From the NCBI RefSeq assembly GCF_000701365.1, contig NZ_JNIK01000006.1:62001-126000 (forward strand): a stretch of 64,000 nt of DNA. Direction: 5' to 3'. The DNA is from Blastococcus sp. URHD0036. GTDB taxonomy: Bacteria > Actinomycetota > Actinomycetes > Mycobacteriales > Geodermatophilaceae. The translations under genes were made by a program, and so were the position numbers. The notes beneath the pieces were generated by a model. It did no database searches, was not told the origin of the DNA, and saw only the letters and a list, made by a program, of their open reading frames with translations. The stretch's first letter is position 1. Every line of letters begins with the position of its first letter. Positions 1 to 13,089 of the stretch are shown in pieces.

Positions 1-4938
<4,938 letters not shown>

Positions 4939-4998
4939 CGGGGCATCACGCAGGGATCGTAAGCGGCGCGCAGAGGCGTCGTCCGGGCGCCTCGCGGG

Positions 4999-5679
4999 TC
5001 AGCCGGGCGTGCCCGGCCGGCGCTCCGCCGGCGCCGGACCGCCGGTCAGCCGCCCGGCGGCCGACGCCGTGCCGAGCCAGCTGTGGGGCGCGCCCTGGTA
5101 GCACCAGCCCAGCCGCGGACGGCGGCCGCTGACCCACAGCGCGGGCACCCGCTTGTCCCCCACGCGGGAGCCGAGCAGGGAGTAGCAGCCCCGCGAGCGC
5201 AGCACCCCCGGGTCGGAGACCAGGAGCGCCAGCCCCTCGGCCAGGGTGAGCGGGGAGCGGCCGGCCGCGGCCAGCCGCGGTGCGACGTCACGGGGCGGGA
5301 CGCCGAGGGTGTCGGCGCCGGTGTCCACGTCGACCAGCAGGTAGGGCACCGGGGGCACACCCAGCTCGGGGAGCGGCCGGAAGCGGGCCAGGTCCTCGGT
5401 CCCCATCGTGCTGAAGCCGCCGCCCCCGGCCGTCTGCACCGTGGCGAGGACGTCGAGCACCGGCACGTCGGGGACGACGACCACGAACGGGACGCCGTCG
5501 CCGGCCGGCCAGGTCGGGAGGACGTCCCGCAACGGTTCGCAACAGGCGCGGAAGCACTCCTCGGCCAGCCCGAGCATCGCCGGCAGACCGGTGGCGACGA
5601 GCGCGTGCACCTGCCGGTCGAACTCGAGCTCGACCGCGGTGGCGACGGGGAGGGCGGGCAGCGCGGGCAGCGCGGACAC
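4999..5679 (-). CDS. DUF5701 family protein
   Basis: A 226-residue soluble protein. Recognised as the actinobacterial DUF5701 family from the conserved C-terminal stretch with LLVDVDTG, AGRSPLTLAEG, a LLGSRVGDKRVPALWVS block and PRLGWCYQGAPHSWLG. The function of the family is not known to me. The GTG start at VSALPALPALP is chosen because AGGAG lies 7 bases upstream; a longer reading upstream has no ribosome site and atypical composition. The giant sensor protein follows on the same strand after 60 bp, so the two may share a transcript. Confidence 0.85.
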   Translation of the reverse strand: MSALPALPALPVATAVELEFDRQVHALVATGLPAMLGLAEECFRACCEPLRDVLPTWPAGDGVPFVVVVPDVPVLDVLATVQTAGGGGFSTMGTEDLARFRPLPELGVPPVPYLLVDVDTGADTLGVPPRDVAPRLAAAGRSPLTLAEGLALLVSDPGVLRSRGCYSLLGSRVGDKRVPALWVSGRRPRLGWCYQGAPHSWLGTASAAGRLTGGPAPAERRPGTPG

Positions 5680-5822
5680 GGGGTCTCCTGCTCTGGACGG
5701 CGACGGTGCGCCGGGCTCCTGATCCCCCACCCGGCGCGTCCTCCTGCGGCGGCCGAGTCTGCACCACATCCGCCCCACACGTCACGGCCCGGACACGATT
5801 CACCTCCCGGCCACGGTCCCGC

Positions 5823-7052
5823 TCAGCGGGCGGGCCGGCCCCCGACGGCGGCGAGGTCGGCGATCCGCCGCTCCGTGGCCGCCTCGACCTCGGGCACGTC
5901 CAGGGCGCCGCAGTCCAGGCCGCGCAGCACGACACCGGCCAGGGCGCGGGCGGTCGCGGGCTCGTCGAGCACGCCGCCGTTGACCCGGTCCAGATAGGCC
6001 GCGAGCCGGGCCGCGGCCGCCGGCAGCGCGGCCCGGAAGAAGGCGTAGGTGGCGGCGTACCGGGTGACCAGCTGGGCCGGGTGCAGGTCCCACCCCTGGT
6101 AGAGCCCGCGTTCCAGGGCCCGGCGGACCAGGCCGGCGTGCAGCTGCCAGGCCGCGTGCACCTGCTCCGTCGTCCCCACCGGGAGCACGTTGGTCGAGCC
6201 GTCGACCGCGACCGCGCCGGTGCCGGCGACGGCGACCTGCATGAGGTCCTTGGCGAGGTCGGCGGCCGGGTGGTCGGAGGACTGGTGGGCGGCGGCGATG
6301 CCGAGCGCCGCGCTGTAGTCGTAGGTGCCGTAGTGCAGGCCGCTCAGCCGCGGCCCGGCGGCGTGCACCATGCGGGCGAGCGCCACGGTGCCGTCCGCGC
6401 CGAGCACCGCCTGCGGCGTCTCGACCTGCAGCTCGAGGTCGAGGACGAGGCCGTGCGAGCGCTCGAGGGCCTCGAGGACCGGCAGGAAGGCGTGCACCTG
6501 CTCGACGTCGGTCACCTTCGGCAGGGTGACGGTGATGCGCACCGGGGCGTTTCGCGCGCGAAGTGCTCCGGCCAGGCCGCCGAGGAAGAGGTCCAGGGTG
6601 CGGACACCGCGGCGCCGGGTCGCCTCCTCCAGCGACTTGGCCCGGACGCCCAGCGACGGGGGCGCGGCCCCGGCGGCGAGGTCGGCGGCGACGGCGGCCG
6701 CGGCGGCGCGCACGTCGCCGTCCTCCTGGGCCGGCGGGCCCCGGTAGCCGTCCTCGGCGTCGACCCGCAGGTCCTCGATCGGCTCGGCGGCGAGCTTGGC
6801 GCGCACCCGTGGCCACACCTGCCGGGCCAGCGCCGGCTCCAGGCCGAGGTCGGGGAGGCCGTGCTCGTCGAGGGCCGCGAGCGCCGCCGTCCCCCAGGTC
6901 TCCGCCAGCCCCGGGACGACGGCGTCGGCCGGCACGTAACAGGTGTGGACGGGCTGCCGGCCCGGCCGCGCGCCCGGGTAGGCGGCGACCCGGGCCGCGT
7001 CGACCGGGGCCAGCCGCCGGTCCAGCTCGGCGTAGAGGGACTCCTCCAGCAT
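5823..7052 (-). CDS. DUF6986 protein, HpcH/HpaI aldolase / citrate lyase beta-like
   Basis: A 409-residue protein with the TIM-barrel layout of the HpcH/HpaI aldolase/citrate lyase beta superfamily. Visible blocks are RVDAEDGYRGPP (about residue 100), TLPKVTD, LELQVETPQAVLG, LHYGTYDYSAALG and GWDLHPAQLVTRY, which carry the acidic metal-binding residues expected in this fold. The ATG shares its A with the TGA of the malate synthase gene (TGATG), so translation is probably coupled. In actinomycetes this family sits beside malate synthase and ureide-degradation genes, as here, suggesting a role in C2/C4 acid metabolism from glyoxylate. The exact reaction is not established. Confidence 0.85.
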   Translation of the reverse strand: MLEESLYAELDRRLAPVDAARVAAYPGARPGRQPVHTCYVPADAVVPGLAETWGTAALAALDEHGLPDLGLEPALARQVWPRVRAKLAAEPIEDLRVDAEDGYRGPPAQEDGDVRAAAAAVAADLAAGAAPPSLGVRAKSLEEATRRRGVRTLDLFLGGLAGALRARNAPVRITVTLPKVTDVEQVHAFLPVLEALERSHGLVLDLELQVETPQAVLGADGTVALARMVHAAGPRLSGLHYGTYDYSAALGIAAAHQSSDHPAADLAKDLMQVAVAGTGAVAVDGSTNVLPVGTTEQVHAAWQLHAGLVRRALERGLYQGWDLHPAQLVTRYAATYAFFRAALPAAAARLAAYLDRVNGGVLDEPATARALAGVVLRGLDCGALDVPEVEAATERRIADLAAVGGRPAR

Positions 7053-8623
7053 CAGTCGACCAGCTCGTAGGCGGGGAGGGTGAGGAAGTCGGGGAAGTCG
7101 GCGGCCAGCGCCACCTGCTCGAACAGCCGGCGGGCGTCGTCCAGGTGCGGCAGCTCGCCGATCCCGGCCACCTCCTCGGCGACGACCCGGCGGACGAGCT
7201 CCTCGGTGACGGTCTCGCCGGTGTCGAGCACGACCTCGTTGTGCACCCACTGCCACACCTGCGAGCGGCTGATCTCCGCGGTGGCGGCGTCCTCCATCAG
7301 GCCGTGGATGCCGACCGCGCCGTTGCCGCCGAGCCACGCCGCCAGGTAGCGGATCGCCACCTCGACGTTCGACCGCAGGCCGGCCAGGGTGCGCTCCCCC
7401 GGGACGCCGGGCACGTCGAGCAGCTGAGCCGGCGTGACCGACACCTCGGGCCGCTGCCGGTCCAGCTGGTTGGGCCGGTCGCCGAGCACGGCGTCGAAGG
7501 CCTCCCGGCAGGTGGCGACCAGGTCGGGGTGGGCGACCCACGACCCGTCGAAGCCGTCACCGGCCTCGCGGGTCTTGTCCTCGCGGACCTTGGCGAGCGC
7601 CCGTTCGTTGGCCTCGGCGTCGCGCCGGCTGGGGATGGCCGCGGCCATCCCGCCGATCGCCATGGCGCCGCGGCGGTGGCAGACGGCGACCAGCTGGTCG
7701 GTGTAGGCCCGCATCATCGGCGCGGTCATGGTCACCGCGCCGCGGTCGGGCAGCACGAACGACGGCCCGGCGTCGCGGAAGGTCTTGATGACGCTGAACA
7801 GGTAGTCCCAGCGGCCGGCGTTCAGGGCGGCGGCGTGGCTGCCCAGGGCGTGCAGCATCTCCTCCATCTCGAAGGCGGCCGGGATGGTCTCGATCAGCAT
7901 CGTGGCGCGGATGGACCCGGCCGGGAGGCCGAGCGCCTGCTCGCTGTGGTCGAACACCAGCGCCCACAGCGCCGCCTCGAGGTGACCCTCCATCTTCGGC
8001 AGGTAGAAGTAGGGGCCGCTGCCGCGGTCGAGTTGCTCCTGCGCGTTGTGGAACAGGTACAGCCCGGCGTCGACGAGGGCGCCGACGGCCGGCTCGCCGT
8101 CCACGAGCAGGTGCCGCTCGGGCAGGTGCCAGCCGCGGGGGCGGGGCACGATCGTCGGCAGGTCGCCGTCCTCCCGGAGCCGGTACTCCCGGCCCTCCGG
8201 CGAGGTGAAGGCGAGCGTCCGGCGGACGGCGTCGCGGAGCACCACCTGCCCGCCGACGACGTTGCGCCAGTGCGGGGTGTTGGCGTCCTCGAGGTCGGCC
8301 AGCCACACGTCGGCGCCGCAGTTGAGGGCGTTGACCGCCATCTTCGGCTCGGTCGGGCCGGTGATCTCCACCCGGCGGTCGACCAGCCCCGGCGGTGGCG
8401 GGGGCACCCGCCAGTCGCCGTCGCGGACCTCCGCCGTCCCCGGGCGGAAGTCGATGGTGCCGGCGGCCGCGATCTCCGCCCGGCGGGCCCCGCGGGCGGC
8501 GAGCAGCGCGTCGCGCTGGGCGCCGAAGCGGGACTGCAGGTCGCCGACGAAGGCCAGCGCCTCCGGGGTGAGCACCTCATCGCTCCGGTCGACGTCGGGT
8601 CCGACCACGCGCACGTCGGTCAT
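7052..8623 (-). CDS. aceB: Malate synthase A
   Basis: A 523-residue protein, the usual length for malate synthase A, which condenses glyoxylate with acetyl-CoA to malate. Seen: TEPKMAVNALNCGADVWLADLEDA near residue 95-115 split by normal loops, YFYLPKMEGHLEAALW, LNAGRWDYLF and the C-terminal GLMEDAATAEISRSQ with the catalytic Asp near 445. A GGAGG-type site precedes the ATG. It is divergent from uraD with only 38 bp between starts. Together with the ureide genes this fits disposal of glyoxylate made from allantoin, although no allantoinase or ureidoglycolate genes are in the window. No isocitrate lyase is seen nearby either. Confidence 0.96.
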   Translation of the reverse strand: MTDVRVVGPDVDRSDEVLTPEALAFVGDLQSRFGAQRDALLAARGARRAEIAAAGTIDFRPGTAEVRDGDWRVPPPPPGLVDRRVEITGPTEPKMAVNALNCGADVWLADLEDANTPHWRNVVGGQVVLRDAVRRTLAFTSPEGREYRLREDGDLPTIVPRPRGWHLPERHLLVDGEPAVGALVDAGLYLFHNAQEQLDRGSGPYFYLPKMEGHLEAALWALVFDHSEQALGLPAGSIRATMLIETIPAAFEMEEMLHALGSHAAALNAGRWDYLFSVIKTFRDAGPSFVLPDRGAVTMTAPMMRAYTDQLVAVCHRRGAMAIGGMAAAIPSRRDAEANERALAKVREDKTREAGDGFDGSWVAHPDLVATCREAFDAVLGDRPNQLDRQRPEVSVTPAQLLDVPGVPGERTLAGLRSNVEVAIRYLAAWLGGNGAVGIHGLMEDAATAEISRSQVWQWVHNEVVLDTGETVTEELVRRVVAEEVAGIGELPHLDDARRLFEQVALAADFPDFLTLPAYELVD

Positions 8624-8661
8624 CAGGCCTCCTGGAGGTGGCGGGCTGGCATCCTCGCACC

Positions 8662-9159
8662 GTGCCCAGCCTCGACGAGTTCAACTCCGAACGCGCTGAC
8701 CGTGCCGGAGAGGCGTTGCGGGCCTGTAACGCCGCCCCGCGCTTCGCCGCCGAGGTCGCCGCCGGGCGGCCCTATCCGGACGTGGCGACGCTGGTGCGCC
8801 GCGCCGGCGAGGTGAGCCGCGGGCTCTCGTGGGACGAGGTGTCGACGGCGCTGGCCGCGCACCCGCGGATCGGCGACCGGGTGTCGGGCTCCTCGGCCGA
8901 GGCGGCGTCGTCGCGGCGGGAGCAGGCGTCGATGGGCGGGGCGGACGACGCGGTGCGGGCGGCCCTGCTCGAGGGCAACCGGGCCTACGAGGAGCGGTTC
9001 GGGCACGTCTTCCTCATCCGGGCCGCCGGCCGCTCGCCGGAGGAGATGCTGGCCGAGCTGCGGAGGCGGCTGGCCGCCGAGCCCGAGGCCGAACGGGCCG
9101 AGGTGACCGAGCAGCTGGCGCAGATCACCGAGCTGCGGGTGGAGGGACTCGTCTCATGA
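8662..9159 (+). CDS. uraD: 2-oxo-4-hydroxy-4-carboxy-5-ureidoimidazoline (OHCU) decarboxylase
   Basis: A 165-residue protein of the OHCU decarboxylase family, the third step of urate breakdown to S-allantoin. The HPRIG motif (catalytic His about residue 72) and the conserved C-terminal region with YEERFGHVFLI and LAQITELRVEGL are present. The GTG at VPSLDEFN is chosen; it has no Shine-Dalgarno sequence and may be leaderless, and an in-frame GTG 24 bases upstream would run almost into the divergent aceB start. The last four bases form ATGA with uraH, indicating translational coupling. Confidence 0.95.
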   Translation: MPSLDEFNSERADRAGEALRACNAAPRFAAEVAAGRPYPDVATLVRRAGEVSRGLSWDEVSTALAAHPRIGDRVSGSSAEAASSRREQASMGGADDAVRAALLEGNRAYEERFGHVFLIRAAGRSPEEMLAELRRRLAAEPEAERAEVTEQLAQITELRVEGLVS

Positions 9160-9473
9160 GCGTGTCGACGCACGTGCTGGACGCGGTGGCGGGCCGGCCC
9201 GCGGCGGGTGTCGCCGTCCGGCTCCTCGCCGGGGAGGAGCCGGTCGCCGAGGGGGTGACCGACGCCGACGGGCGGTGCCGGCTGGTCGAGGGGCCGACCG
9301 CGGCGGGCACCTACCGGCTGGTGTTCGACACCGGCGCCTGGTTCGCCGCCCGCGACGTGGCGACGTTCTACCCCGAGGTCACGCTGACCTTCGCCGTCGT
9401 CGACCCGGCGCAGCACTCCCACGTGCCGCTGCTGCTCAGCCCGTTCGCCTACAGCACCTACCGCGGCAGCTGA
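9156..9473 (+). CDS. uraH: 5-hydroxyisourate hydrolase (transthyretin-like)
   Basis: A 105-residue protein matching the transthyretin-like 5-hydroxyisourate hydrolases, which open the ring of 5-hydroxyisourate, the urate oxidase product. Hallmarks are the N-terminal STHVLD with the active-site His, the central HSHVPLLLSPFAYSTY and the C-terminal YRGS tetrapeptide that separates this enzyme from true transthyretins. ATG overlaps the uraD stop by four bases. Urate oxidase follows after a 76-bp gap with a large hairpin. Confidence 0.96.
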   Translation: MSVSTHVLDAVAGRPAAGVAVRLLAGEEPVAEGVTDADGRCRLVEGPTAAGTYRLVFDTGAWFAARDVATFYPEVTLTFAVVDPAQHSHVPLLLSPFAYSTYRGS

Positions 9474-9481
9474 CCGACCGC

Positions 9482-9523
9482 GGAGGAGATTCGTCGGCGT
9501 AACACCGACGAATCCACTCCGCC
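9482..9523. repeat. 42-bp hairpin element, copy 1
   Basis: A perfect 10-bp inverted repeat (GATTCGTCGG and its complement) around a 7-base loop, extended by an outer GGAG/CTCC pairing after a 2-base mismatch. It lies between uraH and urate oxidase, which point the same way. No T-run follows, so it may attenuate or process rather than terminate. It aligns without gaps to a second element at 18905-18946: ends and loop are conserved while stem bases change in pairs. Confidence 0.7.
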
Positions 9524-9524
9524 A

Positions 9525-9540
9525 CGTTCCACGTGCAACA
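9525..9540. promoter_or_regulatory. Candidate parS-like site, imperfect
   Basis: CGTTCCACGTGCAACA matches the broadly conserved parS pattern TGTTNCACGTGNAACA at every fixed position except the first base. The two N bases are both C, so the dyad is imperfect. It ends 9 bp before the urate oxidase ATG, so a local regulator site is an alternative reading. Confidence 0.4.
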
Positions 9541-9549
9541 GTCCCGGCC

Positions 9550-10440
9550 ATGGCGATCCGGCTCGGGGCGAACCAGTACGGCAAGGCGGAGGTCCGCGTC
9601 GTCGCGGTGGACCGCAGCTCACCGCGGCACGAGATCGTCGACCTCAACGTGTCCAGCGCGCTGCGCGGGGACTTCGCCGACGCGCACCTGGCCGGCGACA
9701 ACGCGCACGTGCTCAGCACCGACGCGCAGAAGAACACCGTCTTCGCGTTCGCCCGCGACGGCATCGCCTCCCCCGAGGCGTTCGGGCTCCGGCTGGCCCG
9801 CCACTTCGCCGCCTCCTATCCGTGGATCACCGGCGCGCGGGTGGCCGTCGAGTCCTACGGTTGGGAGCGGATCGCCGTGGACGGCGTGCCGCACGACCAC
9901 GCCTTCCGGCGCCCGGGCGGTGAGGTGCGGACGGCGGTCGTCACGGTGGACGGCGACCAGGCGCACGTGCTGGCCGGGCTGACCGACCTCGTCGTCCTCA
10001 AGACCACGGGCTCGGAGTTCTGGGGCTTCCCCCGGGACGCGTACACGACCCTGGCCGAGACCCGGGAGCGCATCCTGGCCACCGCGGTCACGGCCCGCTG
10101 GCGGTACACGTCCGCCGAGCTGGACTGGGACGCCACCTTCGCCGGGGTCCGGACGACGCTGCTGGAGACCTTCGCCGCGACGCACTCCCTCGCCCTGCAG
10201 CAGACGCTGTACGCGATGGGCGAGGCGGTGCTGCAGCGGTTCCCGGACGTCGCCGAGGTGCGGATGTCGATGCCGAACAGGCACCACTTCCTGCAGGACC
10301 TCTCGGCCTTCGGCCTGGACAACCCGGACGTGGTCTACCACGCCGACGACCGGCCGTACGGGCTGATCGAGGCCTCCGTGGAACGGGACGACGCGCCGCC
10401 GGCCGGCACCGCCTGGCAGGGCACCCCGGGCTTCTGCTGA
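9550..10440 (+). CDS. pucL: Urate oxidase (uricase)
   Basis: A 296-residue cofactor-independent uricase, converting urate to 5-hydroxyisourate with O2. Two tandem T-fold domains are evident: NQYGKAEVRVV and LSTDAQKNTVFAF in the first, LKTTGSEFWGFPRDAYTTL at the join, and MPNRHHFLQDLSAFGLDN in the second; the T of TDAQKN and the NRHH histidine are typical active-site residues. Length is normal. It is the third gene of the uraD-uraH-uricase series, though separated from uraH by a hairpin and a parS-like dyad. Confidence 0.97.
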   Translation: MAIRLGANQYGKAEVRVVAVDRSSPRHEIVDLNVSSALRGDFADAHLAGDNAHVLSTDAQKNTVFAFARDGIASPEAFGLRLARHFAASYPWITGARVAVESYGWERIAVDGVPHDHAFRRPGGEVRTAVVTVDGDQAHVLAGLTDLVVLKTTGSEFWGFPRDAYTTLAETRERILATAVTARWRYTSAELDWDATFAGVRTTLLETFAATHSLALQQTLYAMGEAVLQRFPDVAEVRMSMPNRHHFLQDLSAFGLDNPDVVYHADDRPYGLIEASVERDDAPPAGTAWQGTPGFC

Positions 10441-10441
10441 C

Positions 10442-10837
10442 TCCCCCGTCGCTCAGTTCCGCCGTCTCCTCCTCGACGACGGACGAGAGCCGTTCGCCGA
10501 CTTCGTCAACGGCACGCCCAAGCACGTCGTCACCTCCCGGCCGCTGGAGCCGGAGTGGGCCGCCACGACCGTCGTGACGGCGCCGGCCGAGGAGTACGTG
10601 CGCGGCCTCAAGGCGGGCAACGGCGGGGACATCGGCGTGCACGGCAGCATCGCGCTCTCCCGGTCGCTGCTGGCCGCCGGCCTCGTCGACGAGCTGCACC
10701 TGGTCGTGGCGCCGACGCTCGCCGGCCGCGGCCGCCGGCTGTTCGACGGCGACCACGAGCTGCGCCGGGCGGACCTGCTGTCGGCGCGGAGCACCCCCGC
10801 CGGACTGCTGCTGCTGGACTACCGCCTCCGGCCGTGA
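10442..10837 (+). pseudogene. Remnant of a dihydrofolate-reductase-family (RibD C-terminal) protein
   Basis: One open frame from just after the uricase stop to 10837 encodes the C-terminal half of a DHFR-like/RibD-C protein: FADFVNGTPKHVVTSRPLE, GLKAGNGGDIGVHGS, LLAAGLVDELHLVVAP and GRGRRLF. The N-terminal half with the start and first nucleotide-binding strand is absent; before it lies the uricase stop. An internal ATG at 10574 could give 87 residues but would lack half the fold. Most likely a 5'-deleted pseudogene. Confidence 0.75.
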
Positions 10838-10883
10838 CCTCCGGAGACATGCCGGCAACGAGCTCCTGGCACCATCGGCGGCC

Positions 10884-11378
10884 GTGAGCGACGAGCGCGA
10901 GGTCCTGTCCTACGAGCTGTTCGGCACCGCGAGCCGGGAGCTCGCCGAGCAGGTCGCGGCCGACGGCTTCGAGCCCGACCTCATCCTGTCCATCGCCCGC
11001 GGCGGGCTGTTCCTCGGCGGGGCGCTGGGCTACGCGCTCGACGTGAAGAACCTCTTCGTGATGAACGTGGAGTTCTACACCGGCGTCGACGAGCGGCTGG
11101 ACCTCCCGGTCGTGCTCCCGCCCACCCTCGACCAGGTCGACATCACCGGCGCGAACGTGCTGGTCGCCGACGACGTCGCCGACACCGGCAAGACCCTCGA
11201 GCTGGTGCGCGACTTCTGCACCGGTTACGTCGCCGAGGTGCGGACCGCGGTCATCTACGAGAAGCCGCGGTCAGCGGTGCGCTGCGACTACGTGTGGCGG
11301 CACACCGACCGGTGGATCGACTTCCCCTGGTCCTCCCAGCCGCCGGTCCGGAGCCGGAGCGCCCGCCCCGCCCACTAG
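10884..11378 (+). CDS. Purine phosphoribosyltransferase (xanthine/hypoxanthine type)
   Basis: A 164-residue type I phosphoribosyltransferase. The PRPP-binding loop [14 protein letters not shown] is near residue 92-106, and [21 protein letters not shown] holds the pyrophosphate loop. The family usually salvages xanthine or hypoxanthine, which would counterbalance the neighbouring urate pathway; substrate is inferred. GTG start with no strong Shine-Dalgarno. Its TAG overlaps the TAG of the opposing chemoreceptor gene (CTAG shared), leaving no room for a terminator between them. Confidence 0.85.
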   Translation: MSDEREVLSYELFGTASRELAEQVAADGFEPDLILSIARGGLFLGGALGYALDVKNLFVMNVEFYTGVDERLDLPVVLPPTLDQVDITGANVLVADDVADTGKTLELVRDFCTGYVAEVRTAVIYEKPRSAVRCDYVWRHTDRWIDFPWSSQPPVRSRSARPAH

Positions 11379-12958
11379 TACTGGAAGTGGGCCACCGAGG
11401 CCTGCAGCGAGGTGGCCATCCGGGCCACCTCGTCGATCGCCACGCGGGCGTCGTCCATCGCGCGGGTGGTGGCCGTGCTGGCGCCGGCGACCGCGGTGAT
11501 GTTCTGGGCGATCTGCCCGGCCGAGAGCGCGGCCTCGCCGACGTTGCGGTTCATCTCGGTCGTCGTCGCGGTCTGCTCCTCGACGGCCGCGGCGATGGTG
11601 CCCTGCGCGTCGTTGATCGTCGCGATGATGGCGGCGATCTGGCGGATGGCCTCGACGGCGCCGTCCGTGTCGCCCTGGATGGCCGCGACCCGCGCGGTGA
11701 TGTCCTGGGTGGCCTTGGCCGTCTCCTGCGCCAGCTCCTTGACCTCGTTGGCCACCACGGCGAAGCCCTTGCCCGCCTCGCCGGCCCGCGCCGCCTCGAT
11801 GGTGGCGTTGAGCGCGAGCAGGTTCGTCTGCTCGGCGATGCCGGTGATGACCTTGACGACGCCGGCGATCTCCACCGACGACTGCCCGAGCTTGGCCACG
11901 GTCGCGGTGGTGGTGTCGGCGACGCCCACCGCCTGGCCGGCGACCCGCGCCACCTCCGAGGCGTTCTGGGCGATCTCGCGGATCGAGGCGCCCATCTCCT
12001 CCGAGCCGGCCGCGACGGTCTGCACGTTGAGCGACACCTGCTCCGCGGCGCCGGCCACCGCCTCGGTCTGCGCGGAGGACTCGACGGCGAGCCGGCCGAG
12101 GTCCTGGGCCGACGCGGACAGCTCCTCGGTGGCCGAGGCCAGCGTCGTGGAGCTGTCGCCGATGGCGGTGAGGACGTCGCGCATGCTCGCCATGGACGCC
12201 TCGAGCGCGACCGCCATGCGGCCGACCTCGTCCTGGCTGCTGACCCCGGCCGAGCCCCGGAGGTCGCCCGCGGCCAGCTCCGACACGAGGACGCCGACCC
12301 GCCGCAGCGGCCCGACCACCGAGCGGGTGACGAACCAGCCCAGCAGCGCGAGGACGGCGACACCGGCGACGGCCACCGAGAGGGAGACGGTGACCGCGGT
12401 CGACCGCTGGTCCGTCGCTCCCGCGTCGGCTGCCGCGGCGTAGTCGTCGACCCGGGCGGCGAGCGTGGGGAGCTGGTCCTCGAGCGCGCTGAACGCGGTG
12501 GAGAACGCCGGGTAGAGCGCCTGCCCGGCGGCCAGGTCCTGTCCGGTGACGGTGACGATCTGGTCCGCCGACACCAGGTACGCCTCGACGGCAGGAACGA
12601 CATCGTCCAGCGCGGAGATGACGGCCGGGCTGAGGTCGTCGGCGCGGACCTCGTCCAGGATGCCGCGGAAGGTCTCCGCGTGGTCGGCCAGATCGCTGAC
12701 CGCCTGCTGGTAGAGCGGGCCGGCTCCGGCGCCGACCAGCGCCTGCAGGACGTCCCCGCGGACGGCGTCGTGCATCATGTCGGCCTGCAGCATGTCCTGG
12801 CCGGCCTCGTTGCTGGCCAGCAGGTCGTCGGCGGCATGCCCGGTCCCGGCCAGCGCCTGCAGTGTCACGACGGCGAAGACCCCCAGCGCGAGCGCACCGG
12901 CCGCGACGAGGGCGGCCAGCTTCACACCGAGCGGACGGTCGGACCAGTAGCGCGCCAT
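11375..12958 (-). CDS. Methyl-accepting chemotaxis protein
   Basis: A 527-residue membrane receptor. One transmembrane helix near residues 10-33, an extracytoplasmic four-helix-bundle-like sensor (about 35-190), a second helix near 195-220, HAMP (about 220-275) and a long signalling coiled coil with the conserved hairpin tip [21 protein letters not shown] and [15 protein letters not shown]. It would relay a ligand signal to CheA/CheW; none is in the window. The ATG at MARYWSDRP is chosen because GGAG lies 8 bases upstream; a 15-residue-longer start lacks one. No CheB/R-binding pentapeptide is seen at the C-terminus. Confidence 0.93.
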   Translation of the reverse strand: MARYWSDRPLGVKLAALVAAGALALGVFAVVTLQALAGTGHAADDLLASNEAGQDMLQADMMHDAVRGDVLQALVGAGAGPLYQQAVSDLADHAETFRGILDEVRADDLSPAVISALDDVVPAVEAYLVSADQIVTVTGQDLAAGQALYPAFSTAFSALEDQLPTLAARVDDYAAAADAGATDQRSTAVTVSLSVAVAGVAVLALLGWFVTRSVVGPLRRVGVLVSELAAGDLRGSAGVSSQDEVGRMAVALEASMASMRDVLTAIGDSSTTLASATEELSASAQDLGRLAVESSAQTEAVAGAAEQVSLNVQTVAAGSEEMGASIREIAQNASEVARVAGQAVGVADTTTATVAKLGQSSVEIAGVVKVITGIAEQTNLLALNATIEAARAGEAGKGFAVVANEVKELAQETAKATQDITARVAAIQGDTDGAVEAIRQIAAIIATINDAQGTIAAAVEEQTATTTEMNRNVGEAALSAGQIAQNITAVAGASTATTRAMDDARVAIDEVARMATSLQASVAHFQY

Positions 12959-13089
12959 GATGAGCTCCGGGATGCCTGCGGCGGCGACCGTCAGCACGGT
13001 CACCTCGGCGCCTACATCGGCGGCTCAGTGGAGTCGGTCCAGCCGAATTGCCCCGACGATCATGGACTTCGGGTTCCGGTAAGCGCGCG

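Noticed and set aside
5720-5752. A third copy of the 80-bp palindromic element
   Set aside because: CTGATCCC and GGCGCGTCCTCC are both present but split by extra bases, and the second arm is absent. At most a decayed fragment.
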